A stretch of 64,000 bases of DNA from Hyphomicrobiales bacterium (GCA_016716745.1 JADJVD010000004.1:434001-498000), one strand, 5' to 3'; shown: positions 45,931-61,220, numbered from the stretch's first letter. A program made the numbers and translations. Notes: generated by a model from the letters alone, not told the origin.

Positions 45931-46341
45931 TCACAGGGCGGAGGGCGGCGCGCGCGCGCCGGGCCGCCGGCGACGCGGCGACGGCAAACGGCTGCGCCGG
46001 GCGGGGCGGGCGCGCCGGCCCGCTGTCGCCGTGCGGAGGATGTGGACATCGGCGGCCGGCGCGTGAACGAAGGGATGATGGGCGAGCGCCGCGTAAGGGC
46101 AGAGAGAGAAGACGCCGTCCGTCTTGTCGGATCGGCCGTCATAGTCCGCCTGCGCGGCCTCGGGCGCTCCGTGACAGATGACGAGGCGTAGCTCGAACGC
46201 GGCTTCCGCTCGCGGCATGTAGCCCAGCGGAATCAGCGCGCGAAGGGCAAACAGCAGCGCGAGCGCGCAAACCAGCAGTCTGCGCGCAATCGTCCTCTCG
46301 CGGAGCGCGCATCTCGCCGGCGGATCGTCCAACAAACCCAT
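45931..46341 (-). CDS. DUF2946-like small membrane or exported protein
   Basis: A 136-residue protein with one hydrophobic segment (about residues 18-42, RLLVCALALLFALRALIPLG, then YMPRAEAAF), followed by LVICHGAPEA and SLCPYAALAHHPF. The pattern leucine-rich helix, VIC-x-H and CP-Y/F-A matches DUF2946 proteins, often found with copper or cytochrome genes. The last 35 residues are Arg/Pro-rich and not family-like. It probably forms an operon with the DsrE gene downstream. Role unknown. Confidence 0.65.
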   Translation of the reverse strand: MGLLDDPPARCALRERTIARRLLVCALALLFALRALIPLGYMPRAEAAFELRLVICHGAPEAAQADYDGRSDKTDGVFSLCPYAALAHHPFVHAPAADVHILRTATAGRRARPARRSRLPSPRRRRPGARAPPSAL

Positions 46342-46423
46342 TCCTCAGCGTGATCGATATCGCCGCCCGCCGCAATGAGGCGCGACAAACCGGCGCGACG
46401 GGTGGAGCGAGCGGGCTGGGCCG

Positions 46424-47122
46424 TCACATGATGCCGAACTTCTCCCAGGCTTCGACCGTGCTCATGCCCTCGCGGATCGCCTTGGCGACGCGCTTTTCGC
46501 CGCGCGCCTTCTCGAAGGCGAGGCGCAGCGTTTCGGCTTCCGCGGCCTTGGGGATGCAGACGACGCCGTCGACGTCGCCGAACAGGATCGCGCCGGGCTC
46601 GATCGCCGCCTGGCCGATCTCGACGCGGATGCGGTAGTCGACGACCTTGCCGCGCACGCCCTGATCCTGCCCGTAGGAGCCGTGGCAGAAGGTCGGGAAG
46701 TTCAGCGCGCGCACGCCGTTGGTGTCGCGCGCGTAGCCGTTCAGCACCGCGCCGGCCGCGCCGAGGACGCGGGCGCGCGTCGTCATCATCTCGCCCCACT
46801 GGGCGTAGGCGCCGCAGACGCCGGAGGTGACGTAGATTTCGTTCGGCTTGAGATCGTCGAGCGCCTGAAACATCAGGCCGAAGGGCTTGGCCGCCAGGCC
46901 CGAGGCGCCGGGCAGGGCGGGGTCGACGAAATAGTCCGTCTCCAGAACCGGCATGGCGCGGCCGATCAGCACCATGTCGTCGGACAGGGGGCGGATGTTC
47001 GGCGGCAGATATTGATGGCGCAGGCCCTGCGTGTCGAGCACGTCGCCGATCACGCTGGAAAACAGCTCGCGGCGCATCATCGCGAAAAGCTCGACGTCGT
47101 CGTTTGGCAGGCGATCGGTCAT
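46424..47122 (-). CDS. RraA-like / HMG-CHA aldolase-family protein
   Basis: A 232-residue protein of the RraA-like fold, which includes regulators of RNase E and class II aldolases for 4-hydroxy-4-methyl-2-oxoglutarate. The conserved aldolase pattern is present: WGEMMTTRARVLGAAGAVLNGYARDTNGV, with the Arg-Asp pair, and LFGDVDGVVCIPK at the metal site. Aldolase-type catalysis is therefore plausible, whereas an RNase E role is not supported. Start ATG 47122 behind GGGAGG. Beside it is a dipeptidase gene transcribed the same way, with no clear joint pathway. Confidence 0.85.
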   Translation of the reverse strand: MTDRLPNDDVELFAMMRRELFSSVIGDVLDTQGLRHQYLPPNIRPLSDDMVLIGRAMPVLETDYFVDPALPGASGLAAKPFGLMFQALDDLKPNEIYVTSGVCGAYAQWGEMMTTRARVLGAAGAVLNGYARDTNGVRALNFPTFCHGSYGQDQGVRGKVVDYRIRVEIGQAAIEPGAILFGDVDGVVCIPKAAEAETLRLAFEKARGEKRVAKAIREGMSTVEAWEKFGIM

Positions 47123-47219
47123 GGGCTCCTCCCGGCGCAAACGGCCGCGTCGCGCCGCGCGGCTTCTAAACCGATTGAAGGTCCGCCGCGGCGTCGCTGT
47201 CAAGCGCCGCGGCGTCCGG

Positions 47220-48365
47220 TCAGCGCGCCGCCTTCTCCACCTCGCGCATGACGCGCAGGATGTTGCCGCTCGCGAGCTTGGCGAGGTCGTCGTCGCTCCA
47301 GCCGCGCGTCATCAGCTCGGCGAAGACGCCGGGGAAGCACGACGCATTCTCCAGCCCCGCGCCCTGCGGGCCTCCGAAGAAGTCGGAACCGACGCCGATA
47401 TGGTCGGCGCCGATGCGGCCGCGCAGATAGTCGAGATGGTCGCAATATTGCGCGAGATCGCCCTTCGGCCAGGGGCCGGCGGTCTTGGCGTGCTTGGCGA
47501 GGACCTTCTCCCACCCGCCCTTGATGTCGCTGCGCGTCTTGCCCCATTCGTCCTTGAACGGCGCGGTCCAGGCGCGCGAGGCCTCGCTGATGAAATCGGG
47601 CACGAAAGTCGCCATCACGACGCCGCCGGCGCCGGCCACGCGGTCGAGCACGTCCTCCGGCACGTTGCGCGGGTGATCGCAGAGCTTGCGCGCGTTGGAG
47701 TGCGACCAGACGACCGGCGCGTCGGAGACGTCGAGCGTCTGGTGCATGACGGTCGGGGCGACATGCGCCAGATCGACGATCATGCCGAGCCGGTTCATGC
47801 GGCCGATCACCTCGCGGCCGAACCGCGACAGGCCGCCATGACGCGGCGCGTCGGTGGCGCTGTCGCACCAGTCGGTCGAGTTGTTGTGGCAGAGCGTCAT
47901 CAGCCGCACGCCGAGATCGTAGAAGGCGTCGAGCGTATCGAGCCGTCCCTCGAGCGCGGCGCCGTTCTCGACGGTGACGAAACTGGCGATCTTGCCGGCG
48001 CGGCGCGCGCGCGCGACGTCCGCGGCCTTCGTCGCGGGCAGGAACACGTCGTCGTGCAAGCCGTTGACGCGGCGAACCAGCCCGATCTGCTGAAGCGCGT
48101 AGCTGGCCGGTTTTGGCTCGTCCGGCGGCACGTATGCGGCGAAGAACTGCGCGCAGACGCGGCCCGCCCGCAGCTTCGGAATATCGGTGTCGCGCCCCGG
48201 CAGATTGCGCCGCAGCGCGAAAAGATCGAGGTCGCCGCGCGCTTCGGCGTCCTCGCGGATGACGTAGGGCAGGTCGTTGTGCCCGTCGAACAGGCCGACC
48301 TCGGCCAACAAACGCTTCGCGCGGGCGATCAGCCCGCGCGTTGGAGTATTCGGTGTCTCATCCAT
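47220..48365 (-). CDS. M19-family (renal) dipeptidase
   Basis: A 381-residue zinc dipeptidase of the amidohydrolase superfamily. Metal ligands are visible: FDGHNDLPY (His-x-Asp), VTVENG (bridging Glu), VDLAHVAP and WSHSNARKLCDHPRN (two His), and GVGSDFFGGP (Asp). No signal peptide is seen, so it should be cytoplasmic. It may cleave dipeptides or cyclic dipeptides; substrates are not deducible. Start ATG 48365. Confidence 0.93.
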   Translation of the reverse strand: MDETPNTPTRGLIARAKRLLAEVGLFDGHNDLPYVIREDAEARGDLDLFALRRNLPGRDTDIPKLRAGRVCAQFFAAYVPPDEPKPASYALQQIGLVRRVNGLHDDVFLPATKAADVARARRAGKIASFVTVENGAALEGRLDTLDAFYDLGVRLMTLCHNNSTDWCDSATDAPRHGGLSRFGREVIGRMNRLGMIVDLAHVAPTVMHQTLDVSDAPVVWSHSNARKLCDHPRNVPEDVLDRVAGAGGVVMATFVPDFISEASRAWTAPFKDEWGKTRSDIKGGWEKVLAKHAKTAGPWPKGDLAQYCDHLDYLRGRIGADHIGVGSDFFGGPQGAGLENASCFPGVFAELMTRGWSDDDLAKLASGNILRVMREVEKAAR

Positions 48366-48428
48366 TCCAGCCCGCCTTGCGATTCGCGGCAGGCTAGCAC
48401 ATCGTCGACTCGCGCGAGGCGAAAGCGA

Positions 48429-48731
48429 TCACCAGTAGATGCGCCGGCGATAGTAGACCCGGCGGTAGTAGCGGCGGCGCGGCCGAACGTAATAGACGCG
48501 GCGCGGTCGGTAATAGTAGCGGCGACGGATGACCCAGTAGACATTGTCGACCTTCGCCTCGGCGATGTCGGCCTCCGTTGCGACGGCGGGCGCCATGTGC
48601 GCGTCGGGGCTCGTCGGCGGTGTCGGGCGGGCCGGCAGCGGCGCAGCTTCCGCGCCCGGCGGCTTGGCCCCGCAAGCGGCGACGACGGCGCCGAAGGCGA
48701 AAAGGCCCTTCAAAAGTCCACGTCTGTCCAT
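48429..48731 (-). CDS. small exported protein with Tyr/Arg-rich tail
   Basis: A 100-residue protein of unknown function. The start MDRRGLLKGLFAFGAVVAAC has an Arg-Arg pair before a hydrophobic stretch ending at a Cys, like a Tat or lipoprotein signal (cysteine near residue 20). A Pro/Ala linker follows, then VDNVYWVIRRRYYYRP and a tail of alternating Tyr and Arg to the terminal Tyr-Trp. Roughly half of the last 36 residues are Arg and a third Tyr. Such a tail could bind polyanions, wall or outer-membrane lipids. ATG 48731 is used; ATG 48758 is also in frame. Confidence 0.65.
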   Translation of the reverse strand: MDRRGLLKGLFAFGAVVAACGAKPPGAEAAPLPARPTPPTSPDAHMAPAVATEADIAEAKVDNVYWVIRRRYYYRPRRVYYVRPRRRYYRRVYYRRRIYW

Positions 48732-48965
48732 GACGTCCTCCATTCCCCCGACGCCCATCCTAGGCGCAGGAGCGGCCGCGCCGCAAGCGCTCGTCAGGCC
48801 GGATCGCGAAGCAGTTAAAGCACGGCAACCAAAATTGTTTTTCGCCGCTTAACCGCGTTCGCGGCGAACCTGCCCGATTCATTCTTCGTAAGGGCGGCCA
48901 GCCGATCCTCGTTTCAGGGACAGGCAAGACAAGGCGGCGCGACCGCCGAACGACAGGGGCTCTCC

Positions 48966-49433
48966 ATGACGATCACGCTCAACGATTTCGCCCGCCGCCA
49001 GGCCGCGTTCGCGATGCTGAACAAGCGCGCCGGCTTCGACGAGGCGGACGTGACGATGCTGCGCCGGCTGATCGAGGAGACCGGCTCCATCAGCCGCGAG
49101 GAGGCCGACCAGCTGTTCGCCGCCGCGCGCGGGCAGGGCGCCCGCCCGGCGTCCTGGATGGGGTTCTTCATCGAGGCGATCACCGATCACGTCGTCTGGC
49201 AGTGCCGGCCCACAGGCGTGGTCAATGAGTCGCAAGCCGAGTGGCTGATCGCCCAGGCCGATCTGTGCGCGGGGCTGGAGGGCTTCGGCGCGCTCGTCAA
49301 CGTTCTGGCCGAGGCCGATCGCGTGCCGCTGTGGTTCGTGGCCGCCGTGCGGGCCCGCGCGGCGCGCGGCGCGCCGGGCGCGGCGACGGCGATGGCGCTG
49401 GCGGCGGCCGAGGAGGCGGCGCTGGCGGCCTGA
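48966..49433 (+). CDS. conserved hypothetical protein
   Basis: A 155-residue, soluble, mainly helical protein: FARRQAAFAMLNKRAGFDEADV, LRRLIEETGSISREEADQLF, FFIEAITDHVVWQCRPTGV, NESQAEWLIAQADLCAGLEG and LVNVLAEADRVPLWFVAAVR. The repeated helix-loop-acidic-helix pattern recalls TerB-like or EF-hand-like repeats, but I cannot place it in a named family. I recall close relatives in other Rhizobiales, without a search. GAGCTC-free leader; start ATG 48966. It is encoded alone, 110 bases ahead of pccA. Confidence 0.75.
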   Translation: MTITLNDFARRQAAFAMLNKRAGFDEADVTMLRRLIEETGSISREEADQLFAAARGQGARPASWMGFFIEAITDHVVWQCRPTGVVNESQAEWLIAQADLCAGLEGFGALVNVLAEADRVPLWFVAAVRARAARGAPGAATAMALAAAEEAALAA

Positions 49434-49543
49434 CAGCGGGCTACTGCGCCGCACCGCGGCGCTTCGCATAAGCGAAAGGCGCGGTGGACCTTGCCGGCCC
49501 ACTAGCCTAAAACGCCGCTCCGATAGGTTTCATCGGGGCTCGG

Positions 49544-51547
<2,004 letters not shown>

Positions 51548-51627
51548 TCCTCCGGTCGGCCTTGCGCCTCGCCTGCGCCGCATTTGGCCGCTCACCTGTC
51601 GGGCGCGTTCGGCGCTGGAGGTCGATC

Positions 51628-52239
51628 ATGAAACGCATCGCCGCGCTCGCCGGGCTGCTCGTCGCCGTCAGCGCGACGCCGACGTTCGCCGCCCCGCAGG
51701 GCGGACGCAGCGTCTGGCTCGACCAGCGCATCGCTTGGCACGCGCAGAGACATGGCGTGCCGGAGCGGCTGGTCCACCGCATCGTCGTGCGCGAGAGCCG
51801 CTATCAGCCGCATCTCGTCTCCAAGGGCAATTACGGCCTCATGCAGATCAAGCCGGCGACGGCGCGCGGCATGGGCTACGCCGGATCGCCAGCCGGTCTG
51901 CTCGATCCCGAGGTGAACCTGACCTACGCGGTGCCCTATCTCGCCAACGCCTGGCGGCTGGCCAATGGCAGCGAGGATCGCGCCGTGGCCTTGTATGCGG
52001 GTGGTTACTATTACGTCGCCAAGCGGCGCGGCATGCTGGGGCAGATGCGCACCGCGCATTCGGCGGGGTCGGGCGGGGCGGAAACGGGCAGCCGGGCCGC
52101 GGAAATAGCCCGCGGCGGCCGGCGCGGACGCGCGGCCCCGGCCGCCGCCGTCGAGCCTGCGCTGACCGCCCCTGCGGGCGCGGAATCCGCCCCGGCCGAG
52201 GCTGCGCCCGCCCCCGCGCTCGATCCGGCGCGCAACTAG
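51628..52239 (+). CDS. lytic transglycosylase (SLT domain)
   Basis: A 203-residue exported muramidase-type protein. Signal peptide MKRIAALAGLLVAVSATPTF-A leads to an SLT fold: VHRIVVRESRYQPHLVSKGNYGLMQIKP with catalytic Glu in RESRY and the GLMQI motif, then LLDPEVNLTYAVPYLANA and ALYAGGYYY. The C-terminal 60 residues are Ala/Pro-rich. It cleaves glycan strands to 1,6-anhydro ends. Start ATG 51628 after a CTGGAGG site. It follows pccA by 80 bases. Confidence 0.9.
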   Translation: MKRIAALAGLLVAVSATPTFAAPQGGRSVWLDQRIAWHAQRHGVPERLVHRIVVRESRYQPHLVSKGNYGLMQIKPATARGMGYAGSPAGLLDPEVNLTYAVPYLANAWRLANGSEDRAVALYAGGYYYVAKRRGMLGQMRTAHSAGSGGAETGSRAAEIARGGRRGRAAPAAAVEPALTAPAGAESAPAEAAPAPALDPARN

Positions 52240-52322
52240 TCCGGAATCGCCGCACCGCGGTTACTCGGCGTGAACACTCTCTCCTGCATTGTCGCAACGG
52301 AATTGTCCGCGGGGGGGTCGTA

Positions 52323-52982
52323 TTGCGCAGGGCGCTTCAATTGTCCGCGTTTGCCGTGCTGGGCGTCGCCGGCATCGTGCTGGCGCTGCCGGCCGTGATG
52401 AACCGCGGCGGCGCGGCGCAGGCCGAGGCCTATCCCGCGCCCGCGCCGCCCTGGCGCGAGACCAGCGACGGGCGTCTCGCCAAGAAGATCGTCGAACTCG
52501 ACCCGACCCTCGACATGAAGGCGGTGTGGCGCTGCGAGCGCGCCGCCTGCGGTTTCGACGGCCGCTTCATGGTGCTCGGCGCGCCGGGCGTGACGCCGAT
52601 CCAGACGCCGACCGAACCGGAGCGGCTCCAGCGCCTGCTGAGCGCCGTCTCCAAGCCCATCGAGGGCGATCTCGCCTGGGCCGAATATCCCGATAGTCAG
52701 GCGCAGGCCTTCCGCATGGCGACGCTCGGCGTCGTCTACGTCTTCGTCCAGTCCGATCGACGGCCGGGCGGGGCGGCCTCGCTCGTCTCGGACGCGGCGA
52801 TCGAGAAGGTCGCGCAGGCGATGATGGGCGAGCGCTACGCGATGACGCGCGCCGGCGCCCCCTCGTCGACGCCGGCCCCGAAGCCGACGCGGCCGAAACT
52901 CAACACGCCCGCCACCCTCGGCCCGACGCCGACGCTGCCGGAAGAGCCGAGCAGTCAGGCCGGCACGCCAAGCTGGCGGTAA
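52323..52982 (+). CDS. exported protein of unknown function
   Basis: A 219-residue protein. The best start is TTG 52323 just after a G-run (GCGGGGGGGTC) that can serve as ribosome site; no ATG opens the signal segment. LRRALQLSAFAVLGVAGIVL is a signal peptide or anchor. The mature part has WRCERAACGFDGRFMVLGAP with two Cys, FRMATLGVVYVFVQSDR, and a Pro/Thr-rich tail. I do not recognise it. It is 83 bases downstream of the transglycosylase gene, so it may share its transcript. Confidence 0.6.
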   Translation: MRRALQLSAFAVLGVAGIVLALPAVMNRGGAAQAEAYPAPAPPWRETSDGRLAKKIVELDPTLDMKAVWRCERAACGFDGRFMVLGAPGVTPIQTPTEPERLQRLLSAVSKPIEGDLAWAEYPDSQAQAFRMATLGVVYVFVQSDRRPGGAASLVSDAAIEKVAQAMMGERYAMTRAGAPSSTPAPKPTRPKLNTPATLGPTPTLPEEPSSQAGTPSWR

Positions 52983-53016
52983 GGACGGCGGTGGGAGGCT
53001 GCGCGGGCTCCCTAGC

Positions 53017-53730
53017 TCACGAGCAGCCGTTGTGCTTCTTCCACATCTCCTCGTGGCCCATGCGCTTGGCGAAGTCAGGCACGACGCAGCGGTCCGCCTC
53101 GGCGGACGTCGGCGCGAACATCAGGCGCGGGGCGGGCTGCGGGAGCAGCGGCGGCACGATGACCATCGCGACGACGAAGCCGGCGAAGGCGACGGCCTGT
53201 GTCAGGCTGACCCGTTGGATCGGCGCCTTTTCGCGGATTTCGCAAACGCCGCCGGGGCAAAGCTGGGCCGGATCCTTCATAACGGCGTTGTAGATCATGC
53301 AGCCGAGGCAGATGCCGAAGGACGCCTCGAAGAAGAGCAGGGCGAGACAGACGGCGCAGATCAGCAGCGTCACCGGTCCACGCATTCCCAGCCCGAGAAA
53401 CAGGACCGCCATCGCCGTCGCCAGCGCCAAGCCGACGGCCCAGGCGAACCGCTTCTGCGCCGCGCCTGCATATTCCGGCGTCTGGTTGCGCACGAAGAAC
53501 CGCCCGACGACAAGGCTCGGCGCATAGCGCGGACTGATCAGCACGCGGATGAAGAAGTCCGCGAAGAAGCCGATCACCACAAGTCGCACCAGATCGAAAT
53601 TGCCTTGCAGCCAGGCGTGCATGAAGGCGATCATCGCGATCATGAAGAGGATGCCCGCGCCGGCGCGCGCCTCGCGCTCGTTGAGCGCCGGAATCGAACA
53701 TTCCGGAACGTGTTCGCCAAATTGCGTCAT
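53017..53730 (-). CDS. DUF4395 membrane protein
   Basis: A 237-residue protein with four or five membrane helices. DUF4395 features are present: an N-terminal NEREARAGAGILFMIAMIAFMH, then FFADFFIRVLISPRYAPSLVVGRFFVRNQTPEYAGAAQKRFAWAVG, and a Cys-rich loop FGICLGCMIYNAVM. The family often occurs with thioredoxin or sulfur genes. The C-terminal region adds a periplasmic-type tail (DRCVVPDFAKRMGHEEMWKK) ending in Gly-Cys-Ser. Start ATG 53730. Confidence 0.85.
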   Translation of the reverse strand: MTQFGEHVPECSIPALNEREARAGAGILFMIAMIAFMHAWLQGNFDLVRLVVIGFFADFFIRVLISPRYAPSLVVGRFFVRNQTPEYAGAAQKRFAWAVGLALATAMAVLFLGLGMRGPVTLLICAVCLALLFFEASFGICLGCMIYNAVMKDPAQLCPGGVCEIREKAPIQRVSLTQAVAFAGFVVAMVIVPPLLPQPAPRLMFAPTSAEADRCVVPDFAKRMGHEEMWKKHNGCS

Positions 53731-53903
53731 TGCGCCCCCCCTGCAACGAAACTCGGTGAACCACGGCCGCGATCGCGGGGCAAATGAACGATCTGTAATG
53801 CGATGCGGGAGACGGCGGACCGTCATGTTTGCGGCGGCGAGCCATGGGCCCGCCGCCGCGAAACGTCAGACTTCCGGAGCGCCGTCCGCTCCCGCGCGCG
53901 GGC

Positions 53904-58319
<4,416 letters not shown>

Positions 58320-58842
58320 CCCATTCCCCCTGCGTCGAGCGCACGCGCCCGGTGGACCCTTGAGGGTCCTGTCGCCTGTTTGACTGCCTCGGAACTCTTG
58401 GTCGCCGTCGACGGGCGCTCCGCGCGAGGCCCCCAAGGGCGTCGCGCCGCAGCCCCGCGGCGACGGAATGACCCTGATAGAATGACGCGAGACAGTCAAG
58501 AAATAGTGTTTTCTTGACGAGGCGACACAAAATGTAGTGGGGGAGAGGATCGTTCCCGGATTGCGGCGAGAACGTGGCGCAAGTCTCGGAGGATGAACGA
58601 GATTCGGCAAGGCCCCCGGCGCGACTCGATGGGCGGGGCGGCGCGACTCGCGAGCTTAATCCCCGTTAACCACAGGCGCCGCAAATTGGTCCCGGACGGG
58701 CGCATCGCCAACGCCGAATTCGCGTTGCAAAACGGCTCGCGCGCCTACGCGACGAAATTTGCACGACATTTCCCGACGCGCGCCCGGCGGGGCCGCGCTC
58801 CGCCCGATTCCCGCCCCCGGCGTCGCGCATTAAGGTGTCGCG
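58320..58842. other. intergenic control region of nrdJ and the TPR-acyltransferase gene
   Basis: 523 bases without a supported gene. It holds the nrdJ leader, which includes a 7-base inverted repeat GGACCCT-TG-AGGGTCC (58354-58369), the two NrdR-like boxes (58494-58540), and a GC-rich lead to the divergent gene at 58843. I looked for a cobalamin riboswitch and did not find a B12 box. Short open frames here have no family resemblance. Confidence 0.6.
58494..58540. promoter_or_regulatory. tandem NrdR-box-like sites upstream of nrdJ
   Basis: Two 16-mers resemble the NrdR consensus ACACWATATATWGTGT: AGTCAAGAAATAGTGT at 58494-58509 (12 of 16) and ACACAAAATGTAGTGG at 58525-58540 (13 of 16). Their starts are 31 bases apart, matching the roughly three-turn phasing of real NrdR box pairs. 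They stand out as AT-rich in a GC-rich region. NrdR is expected to repress the reductase gene when dATP is high. Confidence 0.7.
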
Positions 58843-60552
58843 ATGACAGCGAATCCCGAATCGCGCCGTGAGTCGGCGCCGGCGCCCGCCGCTCTCCAGC
58901 GCGAGGCCGCGGCCGCCATGCGCGCCTCCGACTGGCCGCGCGCCGTGGCGCTGTTCCGGCAGGCGGTGGAGGCGGACCGGGACGGGCTCTCGGCCTGGCG
59001 GATGCTGGGCGCCGCCGCGAACCGCATGGGCGACGAGGAGGAGGCCGCGCGCGCGCTGACCGAGGTCGTCCGCCTCGCGCCCGGCGACCGGCGCGCCGCG
59101 ACGGCGCTCGGAGGATTGCTGGCGCGCCTGGAGCGTTGGGCGGAGGCGGAGGCGGCGTTCCGCGCCGCCGCCTGCGCCGAAACCTTCACCTCTGTTCTGC
59201 CGCGGCTCGCCGACGCCGTCGAGCGGCAGGGGCGCCCATGGGAGGCCGCGGTCATTCTCGACATGCATCTGACGCACGCGCCGGAGGACGCGCGCGCCGC
59301 CGTCCGTCTCGGCCAGCTGCGCCAGAAGATCGGCGACCGCGCGGCGGCGACGCGCGCGTTCGAGCGGGCGCTGCGGCTCGATCCCTCGCATGACGGCGCG
59401 GCGATGGCGCTGGCGCAATTGCGCGCGGAGGGCGGCGACGAGCCGGGCGCCGTAGCGCTGCTGCAGGCGCTGGTTCAGGCCAGACCGCAGAACCCTGTGG
59501 CGCGGTTGCGCCTGGCCGCGATGCTGCGCGCCGCCGGGCGGCTCGGCGAGGCGGAGACGGCATTGGGCGTCGAGGCTGCGTCGGACCCGCGCCTGGCCTC
59601 CATGCTCGGCCAGATTCGGGAGGAGGGCGGAGACATCGCCGGCGCCGAGGCGGGCTTCCGCGCCGCCGTGGACGCCGCGCCGGACCGGCCGGCCTATCTG
59701 CGGCTGCTCGCCCTCAACCTGGTCAGGCAGGGGCGACGCGCCGAGGTCGCGCCGCTGCGGGCGCGACTGGCGGAGATGGCGCTGGCCGGCCTTCCGGAGA
59801 CCCTGGCGGCGGCGATCGCGCAGATGTCGCGCGCCGTTCACGCCGACGCCACGACCGATCCGAGCCAAGGCGTCTGGCCCGACCGGCGGCGCTGGAGCGC
59901 GGAGGAGCGGCGCGCCTGGGGACGGGCGGCCAACGAGCTTCTGGTCAACTGGGCGACCTACAAGGAGGGTGGCGCCGACGATGTGGCGCGCCTCGCGCCG
60001 CCAATCGACGTGGACGAACTCGGCCGGGACGGGCGGGGGCTCGTGCTGGTCGGCTGCCATCTCGGGACCTACGCGCCGATTCTGGCGCGGCTGCTGGCGA
60101 CGCAGGCCGACATGCGCATCGTCAGCACCAGCCCGCATTACATGCTGACCTACCCCTCGCCGCCGATCGTGGCGGCGGGCGGCGACGGACGGGCGTTGAC
60201 GACGGAGCTCGCGGTCGCCCTGCGGCGCGGCGGCCTCGTCTACCTCGCCGCGGACGGCAAAGTCGGGCGGCAGTCCGAACGCGCCTACCGGATCGGCGGA
60301 CGCGCGATCCGGCTGCCGGTGGGCGCGGCCGCGCTCGCCTTCACCTCGCGCGCCCCGGCCTACTGGAGTCACGCGGCGTGGACGCCGGCGGGGCTGACGA
60401 CCGAACTCGTCGCCGCGCCGCCGAGGCAGGAGGGGCAGGCCTTCGAGACGTGGCTCGAGCTCTGGCACGAATTCGTCGCCGAACGGATGAACGCGATCAT
60501 CGCGCAGGGGCCGGAAAACCTCACCTCGGATCTGGAGGGGGAGGCGGTTTGA
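58843..60552 (+). CDS. TPR protein fused to LpxL-type acyltransferase-like domain
   Basis: A 569-residue fusion. Residues 15-330 are helical tetratricopeptide-like repeats (for example WPRAVALFRQAVEADRDGLS and GDRAAATRAFERALRLDPSH). Residues 360-560 resemble the lipid A / lysophospholipid acyltransferase fold: VLVGCHLGTYAPILARLL (the GxHxGxxE-like catalytic region, here HLGTYA without the acidic partner), MLTYPSPPIVAAGG, GLVYLAADGKVG and AIRLPVGAAALAFTSRAPAYW. It could be an acyltransferase in envelope lipid or surface-polymer modification; loss of the usual acidic residue leaves activity in doubt. Soluble, no signal peptide. Divergent from nrdJ. Start ATG 58843. Confidence 0.7.
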   Translation: MTANPESRRESAPAPAALQREAAAAMRASDWPRAVALFRQAVEADRDGLSAWRMLGAAANRMGDEEEAARALTEVVRLAPGDRRAATALGGLLARLERWAEAEAAFRAAACAETFTSVLPRLADAVERQGRPWEAAVILDMHLTHAPEDARAAVRLGQLRQKIGDRAAATRAFERALRLDPSHDGAAMALAQLRAEGGDEPGAVALLQALVQARPQNPVARLRLAAMLRAAGRLGEAETALGVEAASDPRLASMLGQIREEGGDIAGAEAGFRAAVDAAPDRPAYLRLLALNLVRQGRRAEVAPLRARLAEMALAGLPETLAAAIAQMSRAVHADATTDPSQGVWPDRRRWSAEERRAWGRAANELLVNWATYKEGGADDVARLAPPIDVDELGRDGRGLVLVGCHLGTYAPILARLLATQADMRIVSTSPHYMLTYPSPPIVAAGGDGRALTTELAVALRRGGLVYLAADGKVGRQSERAYRIGGRAIRLPVGAAALAFTSRAPAYWSHAAWTPAGLTTELVAAPPRQEGQAFETWLELWHEFVAERMNAIIAQGPENLTSDLEGEAV

Positions 60553-60652
60553 GCGGCTCCTGCGCGACCATCTTCCCGCTGGACAGAGCGGGGGCCCCTC
60601 GCCATAGTCCGCCGCGCGTCGAACAGGCGCGAACGTTGTGCGCAGGCGAGCG

Positions 60653-61075
60653 ATGAAGAGCGACTGGAAAACCTGGATCACCCAGTTCTTCACCTGGTGG
60701 AACGGCCAGACGCTCAACACGCGGTTCCACACTTGGCGGCACGGCGAACTCGTCGGTCACGACGAGGCCGGCAACGCCTATTACCGCACGCGCGGCGGCG
60801 CGAAGGATCCGGCGCTCGGCTACGAGCGGCGCTGGGTGATCTACAACGGCCCGAGCGAGGGCTCGGCGACGCCGCCGGGCTGGTACGGCTGGCTGCACTA
60901 CACGGTCGACACGCCGCCGACCAAGGAAGACTACAAGCCGCACGCGTGGGAAAAGCCGCATCTGCCGAATCAGACGGGCACGGCCAACGCCTATCGCCCC
61001 GCCGGCTCGACGCTGCGCGCCGGCCGCCGGCCCGCCGCGACCGGCGATTACACCGCCTGGACGCCCGGCGGCTGA
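60653..61075 (+). CDS. NDUFA12 family complex I accessory subunit
   Basis: A 140-residue homologue of mitochondrial B17.2/NDUFA12, an accessory subunit of respiratory complex I kept in Alphaproteobacteria. Hallmarks: an N-terminal FFTWWNGQTLNTRFHTW, GHDEAGNAYYRT, RRWVIYNGPSEGSATPPGWYGWLHYTVDTPP and PWEKPH-like HAWEKPHLPNQTGT. Start ATG 60653. The order NDUFA12-DUF2155-aat is conserved in Rhizobiales and supports the assignment. Confidence 0.95.
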   Translation: MKSDWKTWITQFFTWWNGQTLNTRFHTWRHGELVGHDEAGNAYYRTRGGAKDPALGYERRWVIYNGPSEGSATPPGWYGWLHYTVDTPPTKEDYKPHAWEKPHLPNQTGTANAYRPAGSTLRAGRRPAATGDYTAWTPGG

Positions 61076-61220
61076 GGCGAGCCGCGTTCGCGCGCCGTCG
61101 ATCCGCCCATTTGACCGGCCGTTCCGTCTTTTTGCGACGAGCGCCTTACTTGCGCCGCAGCCGCGAGGCGTCTACGCACTCAGCCGTCATTGTCCGGGCC
61201 AGGCCCGACCGAGGATGCTC

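Noticed and set aside
58320..58500. Cobalamin riboswitch in the nrdJ leader
   Set aside because: No recognisable B12 box or the expected multi-stem layout was seen; only a short 7-base hairpin is present.
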